A DNA stretch of 55,510 bases, taken from positions 1 to 55,510 of the IMG/VR virus record IMGVR_UViG_3300035698_002871; one strand, given 5' to 3'. Positions 31,311 to 39,175 of this stretch are shown here, piece by piece. Source of the DNA: a virus. The position numbers and the translations under genes are program-made. Positions within the stretch are counted from its first letter, which is position 1. The number at the start of each line of letters is the position of its first letter. The notes under the pieces were generated by a model. The model searched no databases. It was not told where the DNA came from and saw nothing but the letters and a program-made list of their open reading frames with translations.

Positions 31311-31691
31311 TTATTCTTTTATGTAGTCATTTGGAGTATCTATTCCAAAGACTTTGTTTTCTATTAAATTCTCAAGTAAGAATTCAACTCCTATATCTAC
31401 TATTTTATCACAAAGGTCAAAAGCACTATCCCCAATATCTTTCATTGGTATTACTATAACAGCAGTTCCTGTCATAGGTAATGGTACTTTTTTATCTTCT
31501 TGACGATAGGAGAATAAAGGTTTAATAAATATAGATTTTCTAGGTAAGTCAATTATAATTGATTCTACCTCTACCTCTATGTTTGTTTTGTGTTGAGTTA
31601 TTAAATCAACAAGTTGTTGCTCCACTGTTATATAACTAGGAGATTCTAAATCTCTTAGAACAGGTGCTGCAGGCTTTTTTATGTCTAACAT
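31311..31691 (-). CDS. Hypothetical small virion-region protein
   Basis: 126 residues, alternating helix and strand, rich in Ile and Asp (IEVEVESIIIDLPRKSIFIK). No recognised domain. A TATCTTTG -7 element lies 15 bases upstream of its ATG, so it may be the first gene of a transcript running toward the ring and muzzle genes. Two bases separate its stop from the next gene's start. Confidence 0.5.
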   Translation of the reverse strand: MLDIKKPAAPVLRDLESPSYITVEQQLVDLITQHKTNIEVEVESIIIDLPRKSIFIKPLFSYRQEDKKVPLPMTGTAVIVIPMKDIGDSAFDLCDKIVDIGVEFLLENLIENKVFGIDTPNDYIKE

Positions 31692-31706
31692 TGTATTATT
31701 TTTTTA

Positions 31707-31714
31707 CAAAGATA
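31707..31714 (-). promoter_or_regulatory. Candidate -7 promoter element (TATCTTTG)
   Basis: The minus strand reads TATCTTTG in the short gap after the 562-residue fibre gene, followed by a 15-base A/T-rich leader to ATG at 31691. It matches the Bacteroidota TAnnTTTG element exactly. No TTTG is seen about 20 bases upstream, so confidence is moderate. Confidence 0.45.
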
Positions 31715-31727
31715 GTAAAATCTTTTA

Positions 31728-33416
31728 TCATGCTTCGTCTCCATGGACAACATATGAATATTCAACACGGTTTGCTGTTATAGAGGATGCTACTCCAACT
31801 ATTAAAACATCTCCTGCTGCACAGCTATTAGTAGTTGTGACATCTGCTCGAACCATTGTTGCAGCTGATGTAACAGTAACTGTAACTGAAGCAACTTCTG
31901 TAGCTGTAACAGCTGCACCTACCGCAGTTCCAGTTGCAGGTCTAGCCATTTTTAATACTTTGAATGTAACATCGCTACCATCTTTATCGGCAATGAAATC
32001 AACTTTAAGAGTTATATTATCTATTCCAAAGGGAACCTGAATACCTCCCTCGTAAGCCGCTTGAGCATTTACCGTGGTGTGAGGGTCGCTGTAACTTGCG
32101 GCAACATTATAATTGACACCTCCCTGCCCTGAGCCGTAATAAAGCCTAGCACCGTATACTGTAGCATATACTGCATTACTAAAACTCCATTTTCCTCCAC
32201 CTGCAGAAGGTAACGCTGTTTCTATAACATTACCATCAGTATCCACAGCTAATGCGTATGCAGGAGTTCCGGTAAAATTATTATCTCCATATTCTGTGAA
32301 AGCCACAGCACCATCATCTGCTATTGTAATTTCTCCCACCCCAGAAGTACTTGACATTCCTCCTTTTAATCTGAGGAGTCCTGTACCTTGCTTTTGCCAT
32401 ATCCAAAATTCTCCATTAGTTCCAGCTCGTCTTTGTATAGTAGCTTGCTCATTATAGTTAGCAGCCGTAGATGCAGCAGCATAGAAGGTTAAAAATATAT
32501 CTCTATCTGTTCTAACAGTACTTGCTGATAGCGCATCTTCATAGAATCCTAAACCTGTCTCATGGAAACCAGGATTAGAATAGAATTGTGCGTGGTTAGA
32601 CCTTACATGGCTTGGAGTATATGAAAATATAGTACCATTAGTAGCACAATTAAAAAGTATATTACCATTTGTAGTATGCTGGGTTATAGTACCGCTATCT
32701 ATAAAGACTTCAAAGTCTCCTCCACTTGAAGTAGATGCGTCTCCTGCAGCATTAGTTACAGATGCACTAGTGATAAGGAACTTCTTATTATTAAGTCCCA
32801 TAGATCTGGTACTCCCTGTATCAACTATATGACCATCTCCTGTGTATATTCTAAGGTCAAGAGCAGAGTTAGCTATAATCTCATATCCATTAACAGGTTT
32901 CCAATCTCCCACACGAGGATCATATGTCATTACATATGTTTTATCTTTAAACCCTAATAACCAATCTACTCCACTTACAGCTGAAGGTTCATTTCCAGCC
33001 CATGTTGTAAGAGTCTGATTAACTAGATCTCCAATACCTTCATAAAATTGTACAGACACATCACTCAGGTCACTCATAAGAGCTGCGCTCCATCCAATAG
33101 CTATAGCAGGAGCAGCATCTGTTCCTCCTACTGCAGTAACAATTCCTTGCACTCCAGTGAATGTGATAGTCTCTCCATCATTAACTGTCTTAGGAGTTCC
33201 TGAATCACCTGTGATTATGAAGGTACTCATATCACCACCACCACCGGTATCCAGTGCTGCTAATTCTTCGTAGATGATATCATACATTTGATCCAAGTGA
33301 TGGAAGCGTACGTTCTTTGAATCGTATTGCCACTTCCTAGCATCCAGATGCGTATCATAAAGAGGTGCTCCGGGCTTTAGTAAGTAGTGATCTGATGCTC
33401 CATATATTAAAGCCAT
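31728..33416 (-). CDS. Tail fibre or receptor-binding protein
   Basis: 562 residues. The N-terminal 50 residues (DHYLLKPGAPLYDTHLDARK and a helical segment) look like a virion-attachment region, followed by a Gly/Asp linker and a long Ser/Thr/Gly-rich beta region with scattered aromatic residues typical of trimeric phage fibres. The C-terminal 150 residues look like a separate beta-sandwich. It terminates with TGA. Start is coupled to the upstream spanin-like gene (TAATG at 33416). Receptor binding is an inference. Confidence 0.55.
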   Translation of the reverse strand: MALIYGASDHYLLKPGAPLYDTHLDARKWQYDSKNVRFHHLDQMYDIIYEELAALDTGGGGDMSTFIITGDSGTPKTVNDGETITFTGVQGIVTAVGGTDAAPAIAIGWSAALMSDLSDVSVQFYEGIGDLVNQTLTTWAGNEPSAVSGVDWLLGFKDKTYVMTYDPRVGDWKPVNGYEIIANSALDLRIYTGDGHIVDTGSTRSMGLNNKKFLITSASVTNAAGDASTSSGGDFEVFIDSGTITQHTTNGNILFNCATNGTIFSYTPSHVRSNHAQFYSNPGFHETGLGFYEDALSASTVRTDRDIFLTFYAAASTAANYNEQATIQRRAGTNGEFWIWQKQGTGLLRLKGGMSSTSGVGEITIADDGAVAFTEYGDNNFTGTPAYALAVDTDGNVIETALPSAGGGKWSFSNAVYATVYGARLYYGSGQGGVNYNVAASYSDPHTTVNAQAAYEGGIQVPFGIDNITLKVDFIADKDGSDVTFKVLKMARPATGTAVGAAVTATEVASVTVTVTSAATMVRADVTTTNSCAAGDVLIVGVASSITANRVEYSYVVHGDEA

Positions 33417-33865
33417 TATTTAAGTATTAATATTCCTCCGACAATTATGCCAATAGCTATAATCCTATCACGCCATCCTGCTATACGTGCCTTACGAAGT
33501 TTCTGTTTCAAGTATTTAATATCGTCTTCTAGTAAATCTATAATAGAACGCCTGGCCATATCTGAACGTTCAAATGACTCTGACTTCTCTACCTCATTCA
33601 TATAAGCTGTCTCGTACTTCTTAGCACGTATGATATATTCATTCCTCTCAGCGTATACTATAGAGTCCATTTCAATCATGTACTCATTTCTAGATAGCGC
33701 TGTTAGAATATCATCGACCGTTTCTACGGTCATCCCTATTAACGTATCTCCTCCATAAACTATCTTGACGGGCAAGTGCTGTTGTGAGAGCATCGATCCG
33801 CTCATCAACATTAGTGTAGCTAGAGATAATAAGTACTTGATCATTATATGATATAGTGGCTTCAT
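33416..33865 (-). CDS. Spanin-like protein with signal peptide and C-terminal membrane anchor
   Basis: 149 residues from ATG 33865; an internal ATG at 33844 (MIKYLLSLATLMLMSG) would give a cleaner signal peptide. The middle is charged coiled coil (residues about 65-130) and the C-terminus is a hydrophobic anchor (IIAIGIIVGGILILK). An export signal, a periplasmic coiled coil and an inner-membrane anchor is the layout of a unimolecular spanin, but no lipobox cysteine is visible. It overlaps the preceding membrane/coiled-coil gene by 155 bases out of frame, as Rz and Rz1 genes do. Its place after the endolysin supports a lysis role. Confidence 0.45.
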   Translation of the reverse strand: MKPLYHIMIKYLLSLATLMLMSGSMLSQQHLPVKIVYGGDTLIGMTVETVDDILTALSRNEYMIEMDSIVYAERNEYIIRAKKYETAYMNEVEKSESFERSDMARRSIIDLLEDDIKYLKQKLRKARIAGWRDRIIAIGIIVGGILILK

Positions 33866-34130
33866 TGGCTCCTGTATTAAGATCTTCTAATCTAAGAGAT
33901 GATTTTCTTAGTTCTTCCATAAGTAATGCATTAAGTGCATCTAACTCATTCCTGTGGTTTTGTTCTTGTTTTATTATATCTTCTTGTAAGATACGATTTT
34001 CTATCCTATTCTCACTAGCTTTTTTTCTTAAATCCCAAACATATACATATAAGGAACGTCCAATAGCAAACATAATAAGTGCTCCTAGAAGAAGTATACC
34101 CCCTTTATATGAATTCCATATCTTCTTCAT
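33711..34130 (-). CDS. Inner-membrane coiled-coil protein, i-spanin (Rz)-like
   Basis: 139 residues. One N-terminal membrane segment (residues about 9-30, GGILLLGALIMFAIGRSLYV) is followed by a long charged coiled coil (about 35-85) and a C-terminal tail rich in Asp/Arg. This is the topology of an Rz-type inner-membrane spanin. The gene directly follows the M15 endolysin (TAATG at 34130) and its 3' third is overlapped out of frame by the next gene. Function is inferred from topology and context, since spanins diverge too far for sequence recognition. Confidence 0.45.
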   Translation of the reverse strand: MKKIWNSYKGGILLLGALIMFAIGRSLYVYVWDLRKKASENRIENRILQEDIIKQEQNHRNELDALNALLMEELRKSSLRLEDLNTGANEATISYNDQVLIISSYTNVDERIDALTTALARQDSLWRRYVNRDDRRNGR

Positions 34131-34576
34131 TATCTTAATTCAAAGTGTACTAAGTCGTCAAATGACTGGTCTTTAAGTATAACTCCATCTCTGTCCCAGT
34201 TACCTCCCCAACGTAGTTCGTGTGATATTCTACCCTTTGATTTAAGTAGTTTAGCGGCTGATATCATTACACCTGCTATGTAAGAAAGATGATTCCAATC
34301 ATATGCGATAGTTCTTCGTGTAGCCTTATCTGGATGATATGCAAATATATCTATTGCCTTTGAAGGCTTATGATTATGCATTCCTTTCCGAGTGATCCCA
34401 TCGATCTTAGATTTACCTTAATCAAACATCTCCTTCTGCCTCTCTGGTGAACGGTATCCTTCTGCTATACCAAAGTCTACCTCAGACAGTTGGAGTGCAA
34501 AATTGACTATCCTATAAAAGTCAGGATGACAATCTCTTAGTTTCTTAGCTGAGTTAACTCCTATTGCGTATCCCAT
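34130..34576 (-). pseudogene. M15-family peptidase endolysin interrupted by an in-frame ochre codon
   Basis: Reading from ATG 34576 gives MGYAIGVNSAKKLRDCHPDF and on to GYRSPERQKEMFD, then TAA at codon 53 (34418-34420), then in the same frame GKSKIDGITRKG and the rest to TAA at 34130. Ignoring codon 53, the product is 148 residues, the usual length of phage L-alanyl-D-glutamate or D-Ala-D-Ala peptidases (M15). The zinc-site pattern HxxxxAxD (HKPSKAID), the RWGGNWDRDG segment and the DLVHFEL end are all present. Both halves look fully conserved, so the stop is recent, read through, or a consensus error. Downstream restart at ATG 34381 would lack the N-terminal subdomain. The start overlaps the preceding stop (TAATG). 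Confidence 0.8.
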
Positions 34577-35175
34577 TATATAAATATTTCTCCGGGGGTT
34601 ATACGTTGTATTACAATTTCTCTGAAGCTTGTTACAACAGTTCCAGTATCTGTCTTTAAAAAGAATTGTAATCCACTAGCAAAAGCTAAGACTATAGTTA
34701 CAAAATTAAAATGAGCAGTAACATATTCTCCGGCTACTACGGGTAAAGTTTGGACAGCTAAAGATTTAGTTGGTGAACTAGTACTTAAACTTGCATCCAT
34801 ATTAATAGTTAGAGTAGTTGCGCTAGCTCCTATACTACTAATGAGTAATCTCACTTGCACAGAGTACGAATCACAATCATGAAAGGGTACTAACTTAGAT
34901 ATAGACTCATCCCAAATAGTAGTTCTATCTTCATATCCTACTGGAATTACTATTTTACTCACATTTCTTGGAATAGTCATAATAGAATCAGTAGAACTAA
35001 AAGTCTGTGTGGCTGATTCTGTATTCTTACAAGAGTCGTACCCATAAGGATGCATACCTCCTGAAGAGATAAAGGCCCTCATCATATCATTAAAGTCTTT
35101 AACTTTCATAGTACGATTCTCATCTCCTCCGATTAAGTAATCTTGTTTTCTCTTAAATGGCTTACTTGGTATCAT
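34576..35175 (-). CDS. Putative virion fibre/head-decoration protein
   Basis: 199 residues. A polar N-terminus (residues 1-45, with KVKDFNDMMRAFISSGG) is followed by a predicted beta-sandwich (about 55-195) rich in Ser, Thr, Ile and Val. No enzymatic motif or signal peptide. It lies between a holin candidate and the endolysin and is joined to both by TAATG junctions. A structural role is the simplest reading. It is unusual for a structural gene to divide a lysis cassette. Confidence 0.4.
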   Translation of the reverse strand: MIPSKPFKRKQDYLIGGDENRTMKVKDFNDMMRAFISSGGMHPYGYDSCKNTESATQTFSSTDSIMTIPRNVSKIVIPVGYEDRTTIWDESISKLVPFHDCDSYSVQVRLLISSIGASATTLTINMDASLSTSSPTKSLAVQTLPVVAGEYVTAHFNFVTIVLAFASGLQFFLKTDTGTVVTSFREIVIQRITPGEIFI

Positions 35176-35465
35176 TACTTTATATCTGGTGGTTCTTCGT
35201 CTTTAGACTTCTTATTAATAATTATATTCCCTTCTCCTCCTTGGAACTGATCATTACCAATCATTCCAGCTTGTAGAGCATTAGCTCCCATGTACAATCC
35301 TGCTAAAGTGACAATAGCGAGAGACCAAAGTTTAAAGTTCTCCGTTCTATCGCTATACTCAGTCGCCACACTGTCTACTCTTACATAAAAAAAAGTCAAT
35401 ATAAAACCAAGTACGAACGTTAAGAAGTACTTCCTTGAATCTCGTATGGCCTTTAAGGATTTCAT
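35175..35465 (-). CDS. Two-pass membrane protein, holin candidate
   Basis: 96 residues. Two hydrophobic segments are visible: residues about 12-29 (KYFLTFVLGFILTFFYVRV) and about 47-65 (LWSLAIVTLAGLYMGANAL), with a short charged loop between and a polar, charged C-terminal tail (KKSKDEEPPDIK). This size and topology match class II holins, which permeabilise the inner membrane at lysis. It lies 600 bases before the endolysin. Coupled by TAATG at both ends. Confidence 0.5.
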   Translation of the reverse strand: MKSLKAIRDSRKYFLTFVLGFILTFFYVRVDSVATEYSDRTENFKLWSLAIVTLAGLYMGANALQAGMIGNDQFQGGEGNIIINKKSKDEEPPDIK

Positions 35466-35773
35466 TAGTGCATACCTGGATTGTCTTTATAAAATTCGGT
35501 TATATTTTCATCATACTTATCAAACTTATCTTTAAAGTCAGCTTGATTCTCTATGATAATTCTTTGGTTAGTTTCCATCCTTATAAGGACGTCTCTAATT
35601 AATTTCTGATCTGCTTTATATAAGTCAAACTCATCTTTAACAATACCCATCTCAGTTTCTAGTAACGATATCCGTATTTGAGTATGTACGTATGTTCCTA
35701 ATACTGCTATAGATATGGCCAATGCTATACTTATAGTTTGCCCTAGTGTTATCTCTCCCTTCCATGATGCCAT
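35465..35773 (-). CDS. Small membrane-anchored coiled-coil protein
   Basis: 102 residues. One N-terminal membrane segment (about 10-28, TISIALAISIAVLGTYVHTQ) is followed by a coiled coil to the C-terminus (LLETEMGIVKDEFDLYKAD and on). Proteins like this (XhlA-like, or spanin-like) often lie beside holins. It precedes the holin candidate with a TAATG junction. Its exact role is uncertain. Confidence 0.45.
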   Translation of the reverse strand: MASWKGEITLGQTISIALAISIAVLGTYVHTQIRISLLETEMGIVKDEFDLYKADQKLIRDVLIRMETNQRIIIENQADFKDKFDKYDENITEFYKDNPGMH

Positions 35774-36255
35774 TAATCTTGTTTTCTAAATGCATAGACT
35801 TCTAATCCTCTTCCTACTAGGTCTGCTGCGGCTAATCCAGTGAGCTTAACATTCACTCGAATAGAGCCGAACATACTTATACTAGCTTGTCCTACTACTA
35901 ATTCATCTGCTATACCATCAAATTTTATTACTGCTCTATAGTTCACTATGGAACCAGATTGAATAACCAGGGTTACATCGATTGCGTAATCGAGTCCATT
36001 CGCTGCTGCTGTAGTAGAGTTAGCGATAGATATTGTAGCTCCACTAACTATTTCAACAGTAATTGCTTTATTATTAGCTGTCGCTGCTGCTGCTCCAAAC
36101 GTAGATACTTTAATCACATCTCCTACTTCTAGGTCTAATGTTCCAAGTATTGAACTGAATGCAGTCTCTGTAGCACTTGCTGATAATGAGTAGTCTACAG
36201 CTGATGCGTATATTAGTTCTCCTAAGGAGTCGCTATTTGTTCCTTTGTAAGACAT
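35773..36255 (-). CDS. Small beta-rich virion protein
   Basis: 160 residues, rich in Ala, Ser, Thr and Val, with alternating strands and no membrane or signal segment. It looks like a single beta-sandwich (for example LEVGDVIKVSTFGAAAAT and ISMFGSIRVNVKLTGL) of the kind found on phage fibres and capsid decorations. Stop/start joined to the flanking genes. No family recognised. Confidence 0.4.
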   Translation of the reverse strand: MSYKGTNSDSLGELIYASAVDYSLSASATETAFSSILGTLDLEVGDVIKVSTFGAAAATANNKAITVEIVSGATISIANSTTAAANGLDYAIDVTLVIQSGSIVNYRAVIKFDGIADELVVGQASISMFGSIRVNVKLTGLAAADLVGRGLEVYAFRKQD

Positions 36256-37319
36256 TATATTTTAAACCAATTAGTTCCGTCAGTTACAAAGTCTGCTGAT
36301 TCGTAGTCTGAATTAAATACTACTGATGCAGCGCCATCTATAAGAGCTCCGGATTGTCCTGATATTGTAATGTTATTGGTTGCAGCTCCTCCACCAGAGT
36401 CTTTCACGGTTATCCTTACTCTGCCAAAATTAGGAAGAGCTGATATAATTGGTAGAGATACAGTTCCTGTTCCAGTTGCTGACCTTCCATTTAAAAGGGT
36501 ATAAGATCTAAATACCAATGCTGCTAGAAGTGTTACAGAAGACGAGTTAGATGCTGCAGTTATGATGTGAGTATCTAACATAGCTCCGTGCTGGGCTGCA
36601 TCTAGATAAGCATCACTTGTATTAAGTGTGGCCTGCTCACTTGCAGTAGCTTTTCTAACCACTCCTTCAGTTGTATCTGTTGCTGTGACTCTCCGGATAT
36701 CCCAAATAGTCCAGTTAGAACCTACTGTGGCTTGATCTCCTGACGCAGTAAATGGTACATGGCAATATATAAGATGTCCTACTTCAACATCTAAACCTGA
36801 TGCACCACCTATTTTACCTGCTACTGATACTCTGTATGTTATTCCTTCACCTGCTGTTAGATAGTTAGGATTTGTAGAACAATCTATATCTACCGGTATT
36901 TTAATTCTAGCAGATATTTCACTATCTACATATACCTTAGGAGTAAATGCCAATGGATCTACAGGAATATTAATATAACTGAGCAAAGGGCCCGTCATAG
37001 TGTCTCCTGTTATAGCTACTTTAAGTGCTAACTCAGTATCTACGTAGTTCTTTGTAGTTAAATGTGCAGATAGTGTTGGTGTTACTCCAGCTACAGTTCC
37101 TGTGAATGTTCCTCCTGTAAAGGGCATATATGTATTAGGAACCGTTATAGTACGGAATGTATTATTCTGTGCAATTGATACTCCAAAGGCAGAGTCATTA
37201 GTAAGCCATGTTACCATGGATGTCCAATTAGCCTTGAAGTCATTACCCCCACGGTTAATAGCAAACTCATCGGTAGCTTGGATTATAGTTGCGAGTGTCT
37301 TATCGGTAATTTTTGCCAT
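36255..37319 (-). CDS. Tail-fibre-like protein with GDTMTGxL repeat
   Basis: 354 residues. Residues about 70-135 contain the classic phage tail-fibre repeat (MPFTGGTFTG, TKNYVDTELALK, GDTMTGPLLS, then a second YVDSEISARI). The N-terminus (ITDKTLATIIQATDEFAINR) is a common virion-attachment pattern. The C-terminal region is beta-rich and ends in a domain with an FGRVRITVKDSGGG motif that resembles fibre tips. It probably forms part of a host-recognition or head appendage. Confidence 0.55.
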   Translation of the reverse strand: MAKITDKTLATIIQATDEFAINRGGNDFKANWTSMVTWLTNDSAFGVSIAQNNTFRTITVPNTYMPFTGGTFTGTVAGVTPTLSAHLTTKNYVDTELALKVAITGDTMTGPLLSYINIPVDPLAFTPKVYVDSEISARIKIPVDIDCSTNPNYLTAGEGITYRVSVAGKIGGASGLDVEVGHLIYCHVPFTASGDQATVGSNWTIWDIRRVTATDTTEGVVRKATASEQATLNTSDAYLDAAQHGAMLDTHIITAASNSSSVTLLAALVFRSYTLLNGRSATGTGTVSLPIISALPNFGRVRITVKDSGGGAATNNITISGQSGALIDGAASVVFNSDYESADFVTDGTNWFKI

Positions 37320-37732
37320 TATAATATTATATTAGTATCGATTGCGTCATTATCATTCCATAGTATACTCTCATCTGGTACAGTATTCCACTGCCAAGGC
37401 TCTGAAACGGTAGTAATAGTAGCAGGAAATTCCCATACAGTCTCCTTTCCGTAGAACTGTGCCCCGGTCATTTTAGAGATTTGTTCTAGTATATGATCAA
37501 TCTGAGCTTCAGTTAAACAATTTAATAGTTCTTCAGCTGCTGTTGAAGGTGCATCATAACGCAATAGAATATCTACCCATTGAGTTAATAGAACCATCTT
37601 CTTTTTCATACAAGATGAAGCACCTCCATACTTATCTTTTTTACATACAAATTGTATGTACGTATTAGCAGCACATACCGCTTGGTACCTTCTAACTGTT
37701 AGTACATCATCAGTGGTATATTGTGTTGCCAT
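37319..37732 (-). CDS. Hypothetical protein of the fibre cluster
   Basis: 137 residues. The N-terminal two-thirds are helical with three Cys (AVCAAN, QFVCKKDK, SSCMKKK) and one more in LLNCLTEAQIDHILEQ; the C-terminus is Trp/Asn/Asp-rich. It may be an adaptor or chaperone for the adjacent collagen-like and fibre proteins, but no family was recognised. Joined to neighbours by TAATG on both sides. Confidence 0.4.
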   Translation of the reverse strand: MATQYTTDDVLTVRRYQAVCAANTYIQFVCKKDKYGGASSCMKKKMVLLTQWVDILLRYDAPSTAAEELLNCLTEAQIDHILEQISKMTGAQFYGKETVWEFPATITTVSEPWQWNTVPDESILWNDNDAIDTNIIL

Positions 37733-38175
37733 TAGCCTATGAAAGTAATACGGTAAAGTTGGGGTGAAATATCATCGTTTGGAAAGGCTACATATGCTGT
37801 ACCTTGTGATTGAACTATAAGACCACAGTCTTTAGTTATTTCTTCCCAATAAGAATTAATAGCGAAGGGGTTGGAAACTGGTACATATCTCTTTATAGAG
37901 ACTACATAATCAGCAAGAGTTGCTAGTGCTGTTCCATTAACGTTATCAACTAAGTTAAAGTCACTTATGCTGAACGTAGCATTTACAGCTGTTCCGGGAA
38001 ATTCTAGTGTATATTTTTGAGGGCTTCTAGGTGCCGCTGGGCCAATTGGTCCTTGTGGGCCTATAATAGACTCACCAGCTGGGCCTTGTTCTCCTTGATC
38101 ACCTTGAGGTCCTTGAGGACCCTGTGGACCAGTAGGGAGTATGAATGGTGTTAAACCGCATGTATCGCATGACAT
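37732..38175 (-). CDS. Collagen-like repeat virion protein
   Basis: 147 residues. After a CDTC N-terminus, residues about 16-48 are Gly-X-Y triplets rich in Pro and Gln (GPQGPQGPQGDQGEQGPAG), which would form a trimeric collagen-like rod. The remaining 95 residues look like a beta-rich head domain. Collagen-like stems are common in phage head and tail fibres. It is preceded by a Cys-rich gene and followed by fibre genes. Confidence 0.55.
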   Translation of the reverse strand: MSCDTCGLTPFILPTGPQGPQGPQGDQGEQGPAGESIIGPQGPIGPAAPRSPQKYTLEFPGTAVNATFSISDFNLVDNVNGTALATLADYVVSIKRYVPVSNPFAINSYWEEITKDCGLIVQSQGTAYVAFPNDDISPQLYRITFIG

Positions 38176-38750
38176 TATCCACAGTTATTACAATATTTTG
38201 AATTAGAGCAAAGCTTTTCTAGCTTAGTCTTAATGTTATCAGCTTCAGTGAAATTACCTACACCAGCATGATACGATATTCCTCTGAGATATCCTAACGC
38301 AGTTAGAGCCTCTTCAAATTGATCGTCATCACATTTACAGTTATCATAGTCGATACCTGCGAATAGTTTATCGATGCAACATTTTAAAGAGCACCATAAG
38401 TACATCTTTATTACTTTAGTATATGTCGCAGCATCTGTTATCACATTATATGTGAACGTATATAAACCTGAAGGCCAAGATGCGTCAGCTGTTAATCCTG
38501 CTAAAACAGAAGTAACTTCAAATTCTAATGTAGTATCTACAGTAGGATAGGAAGGAGATAAGTTTACAAATACAGTGGCACCAGATGGGAAGGTTATAAT
38601 TAATGCCGCAACACTAGCTTCTGAAGTCTCTTCATTTGGGGTTCCCCAACCTCCAATATTCTCTCCTGTGTATGCGCCTGAAAGTTCTTTAAAGGTTACA
38701 CCTATACAATTGCATTTTTGAACAATGCTAAAATTTAATATGTTTGCCAT
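38175..38750 (-). CDS. Virion-region protein with beta-sandwich and Cys-rich helical tail
   Basis: 191 residues. Residues 1-115 look like an immunoglobulin-like beta-sandwich. The C-terminal 75 residues are helical with closely spaced cysteines (WCSLKCCIDK, DNCKCDDD, and the final CSNSKYCNNCG), a pattern seen in several marine phage structural proteins and suggestive of metal binding or a disulphide-linked tip. It is the first gene after the terminator at 38761-38790. Function unknown. Confidence 0.4.
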   Translation of the reverse strand: MANILNFSIVQKCNCIGVTFKELSGAYTGENIGGWGTPNEETSEASVAALIITFPSGATVFVNLSPSYPTVDTTLEFEVTSVLAGLTADASWPSGLYTFTYNVITDAATYTKVIKMYLWCSLKCCIDKLFAGIDYDNCKCDDDQFEEALTALGYLRGISYHAGVGNFTEADNIKTKLEKLCSNSKYCNNCG

Positions 38751-38760
38751 TAAAGAAAGG

Positions 38761-38790
38761 TTTAAAAAGAAGGGGGAGACTGGCTCCCCC
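38761..38790 (-). terminator. Intrinsic terminator after the 122-residue virion gene
   Basis: On the minus strand GGGGGAG (38790-38784) pairs with CTCCCCC (38778-38772) around a 5-base loop, seven perfect pairs, followed at once by TTCTTTTT. This is a textbook rho-independent terminator. It lies between the 122-residue gene and the Cys-rich gene, where it could cut transcription of the downstream fibre genes relative to the head genes. Confidence 0.75.
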
Positions 38791-38795
38791 GTTTC

Positions 38796-39164
38796 TTAGA
38801 ACATGTATTCCACATAAAAATCTACTTTACCAGCTGTTAAAGCTGCTGTAGCTACTGTTAGAGTCAAAGCTCCATTTGAAGATAAGGCAACTGCTGTTGC
38901 AGAAGATACTAGGGCTAGTGTGTTTCCAGCTGTAAAGCCTGAATCAAAAGCTAGTGCATCTGTAATAGCGGTAGAACCTGCCTTAAGTTGAACCGTTGCT
39001 GATCCTCCAGAAGTAAATGCAGTTAATTCTATTGCTACTACATTAGTGATAATAGCTCCATTAGGAAGCGACTCACCAATTGCAGGAGTTATTACACTCG
39101 CTGCTCCACCGTCTACATCAAAGTCATAACGGATTTTTACTACGTATTTATTAGCTAAAGGCAT
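38796..39164 (-). CDS. Small beta-sandwich virion protein, capsid-decoration candidate
   Basis: 122 residues, one compact beta domain (LPNGAIITNVVAIELTAFTS and LTLTVATAALTAGKVDFYVE), a pattern common in small abundant phage proteins. It is directly followed by a strong terminator, which would give it a high transcript level compared with the fibre genes. Both points fit an auxiliary capsid or head-decoration protein, but this is inference. Confidence 0.45.
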   Translation of the reverse strand: MPLANKYVVKIRYDFDVDGGAASVITPAIGESLPNGAIITNVVAIELTAFTSGGSATVQLKAGSTAITDALAFDSGFTAGNTLALVSSATAVALSSNGALTLTVATAALTAGKVDFYVEYMF

Positions 39165-39175
39165 TATCGTTTAGA

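Noticed and set aside
34418-34420. Stop-codon recoding as explanation for the endolysin ochre
   Set aside because: TAA ends most genes in the window (for example TerL, portal, MCP), TGA and TAG are also used, and no suppressor tRNA is present. The only tRNA reads CAU.
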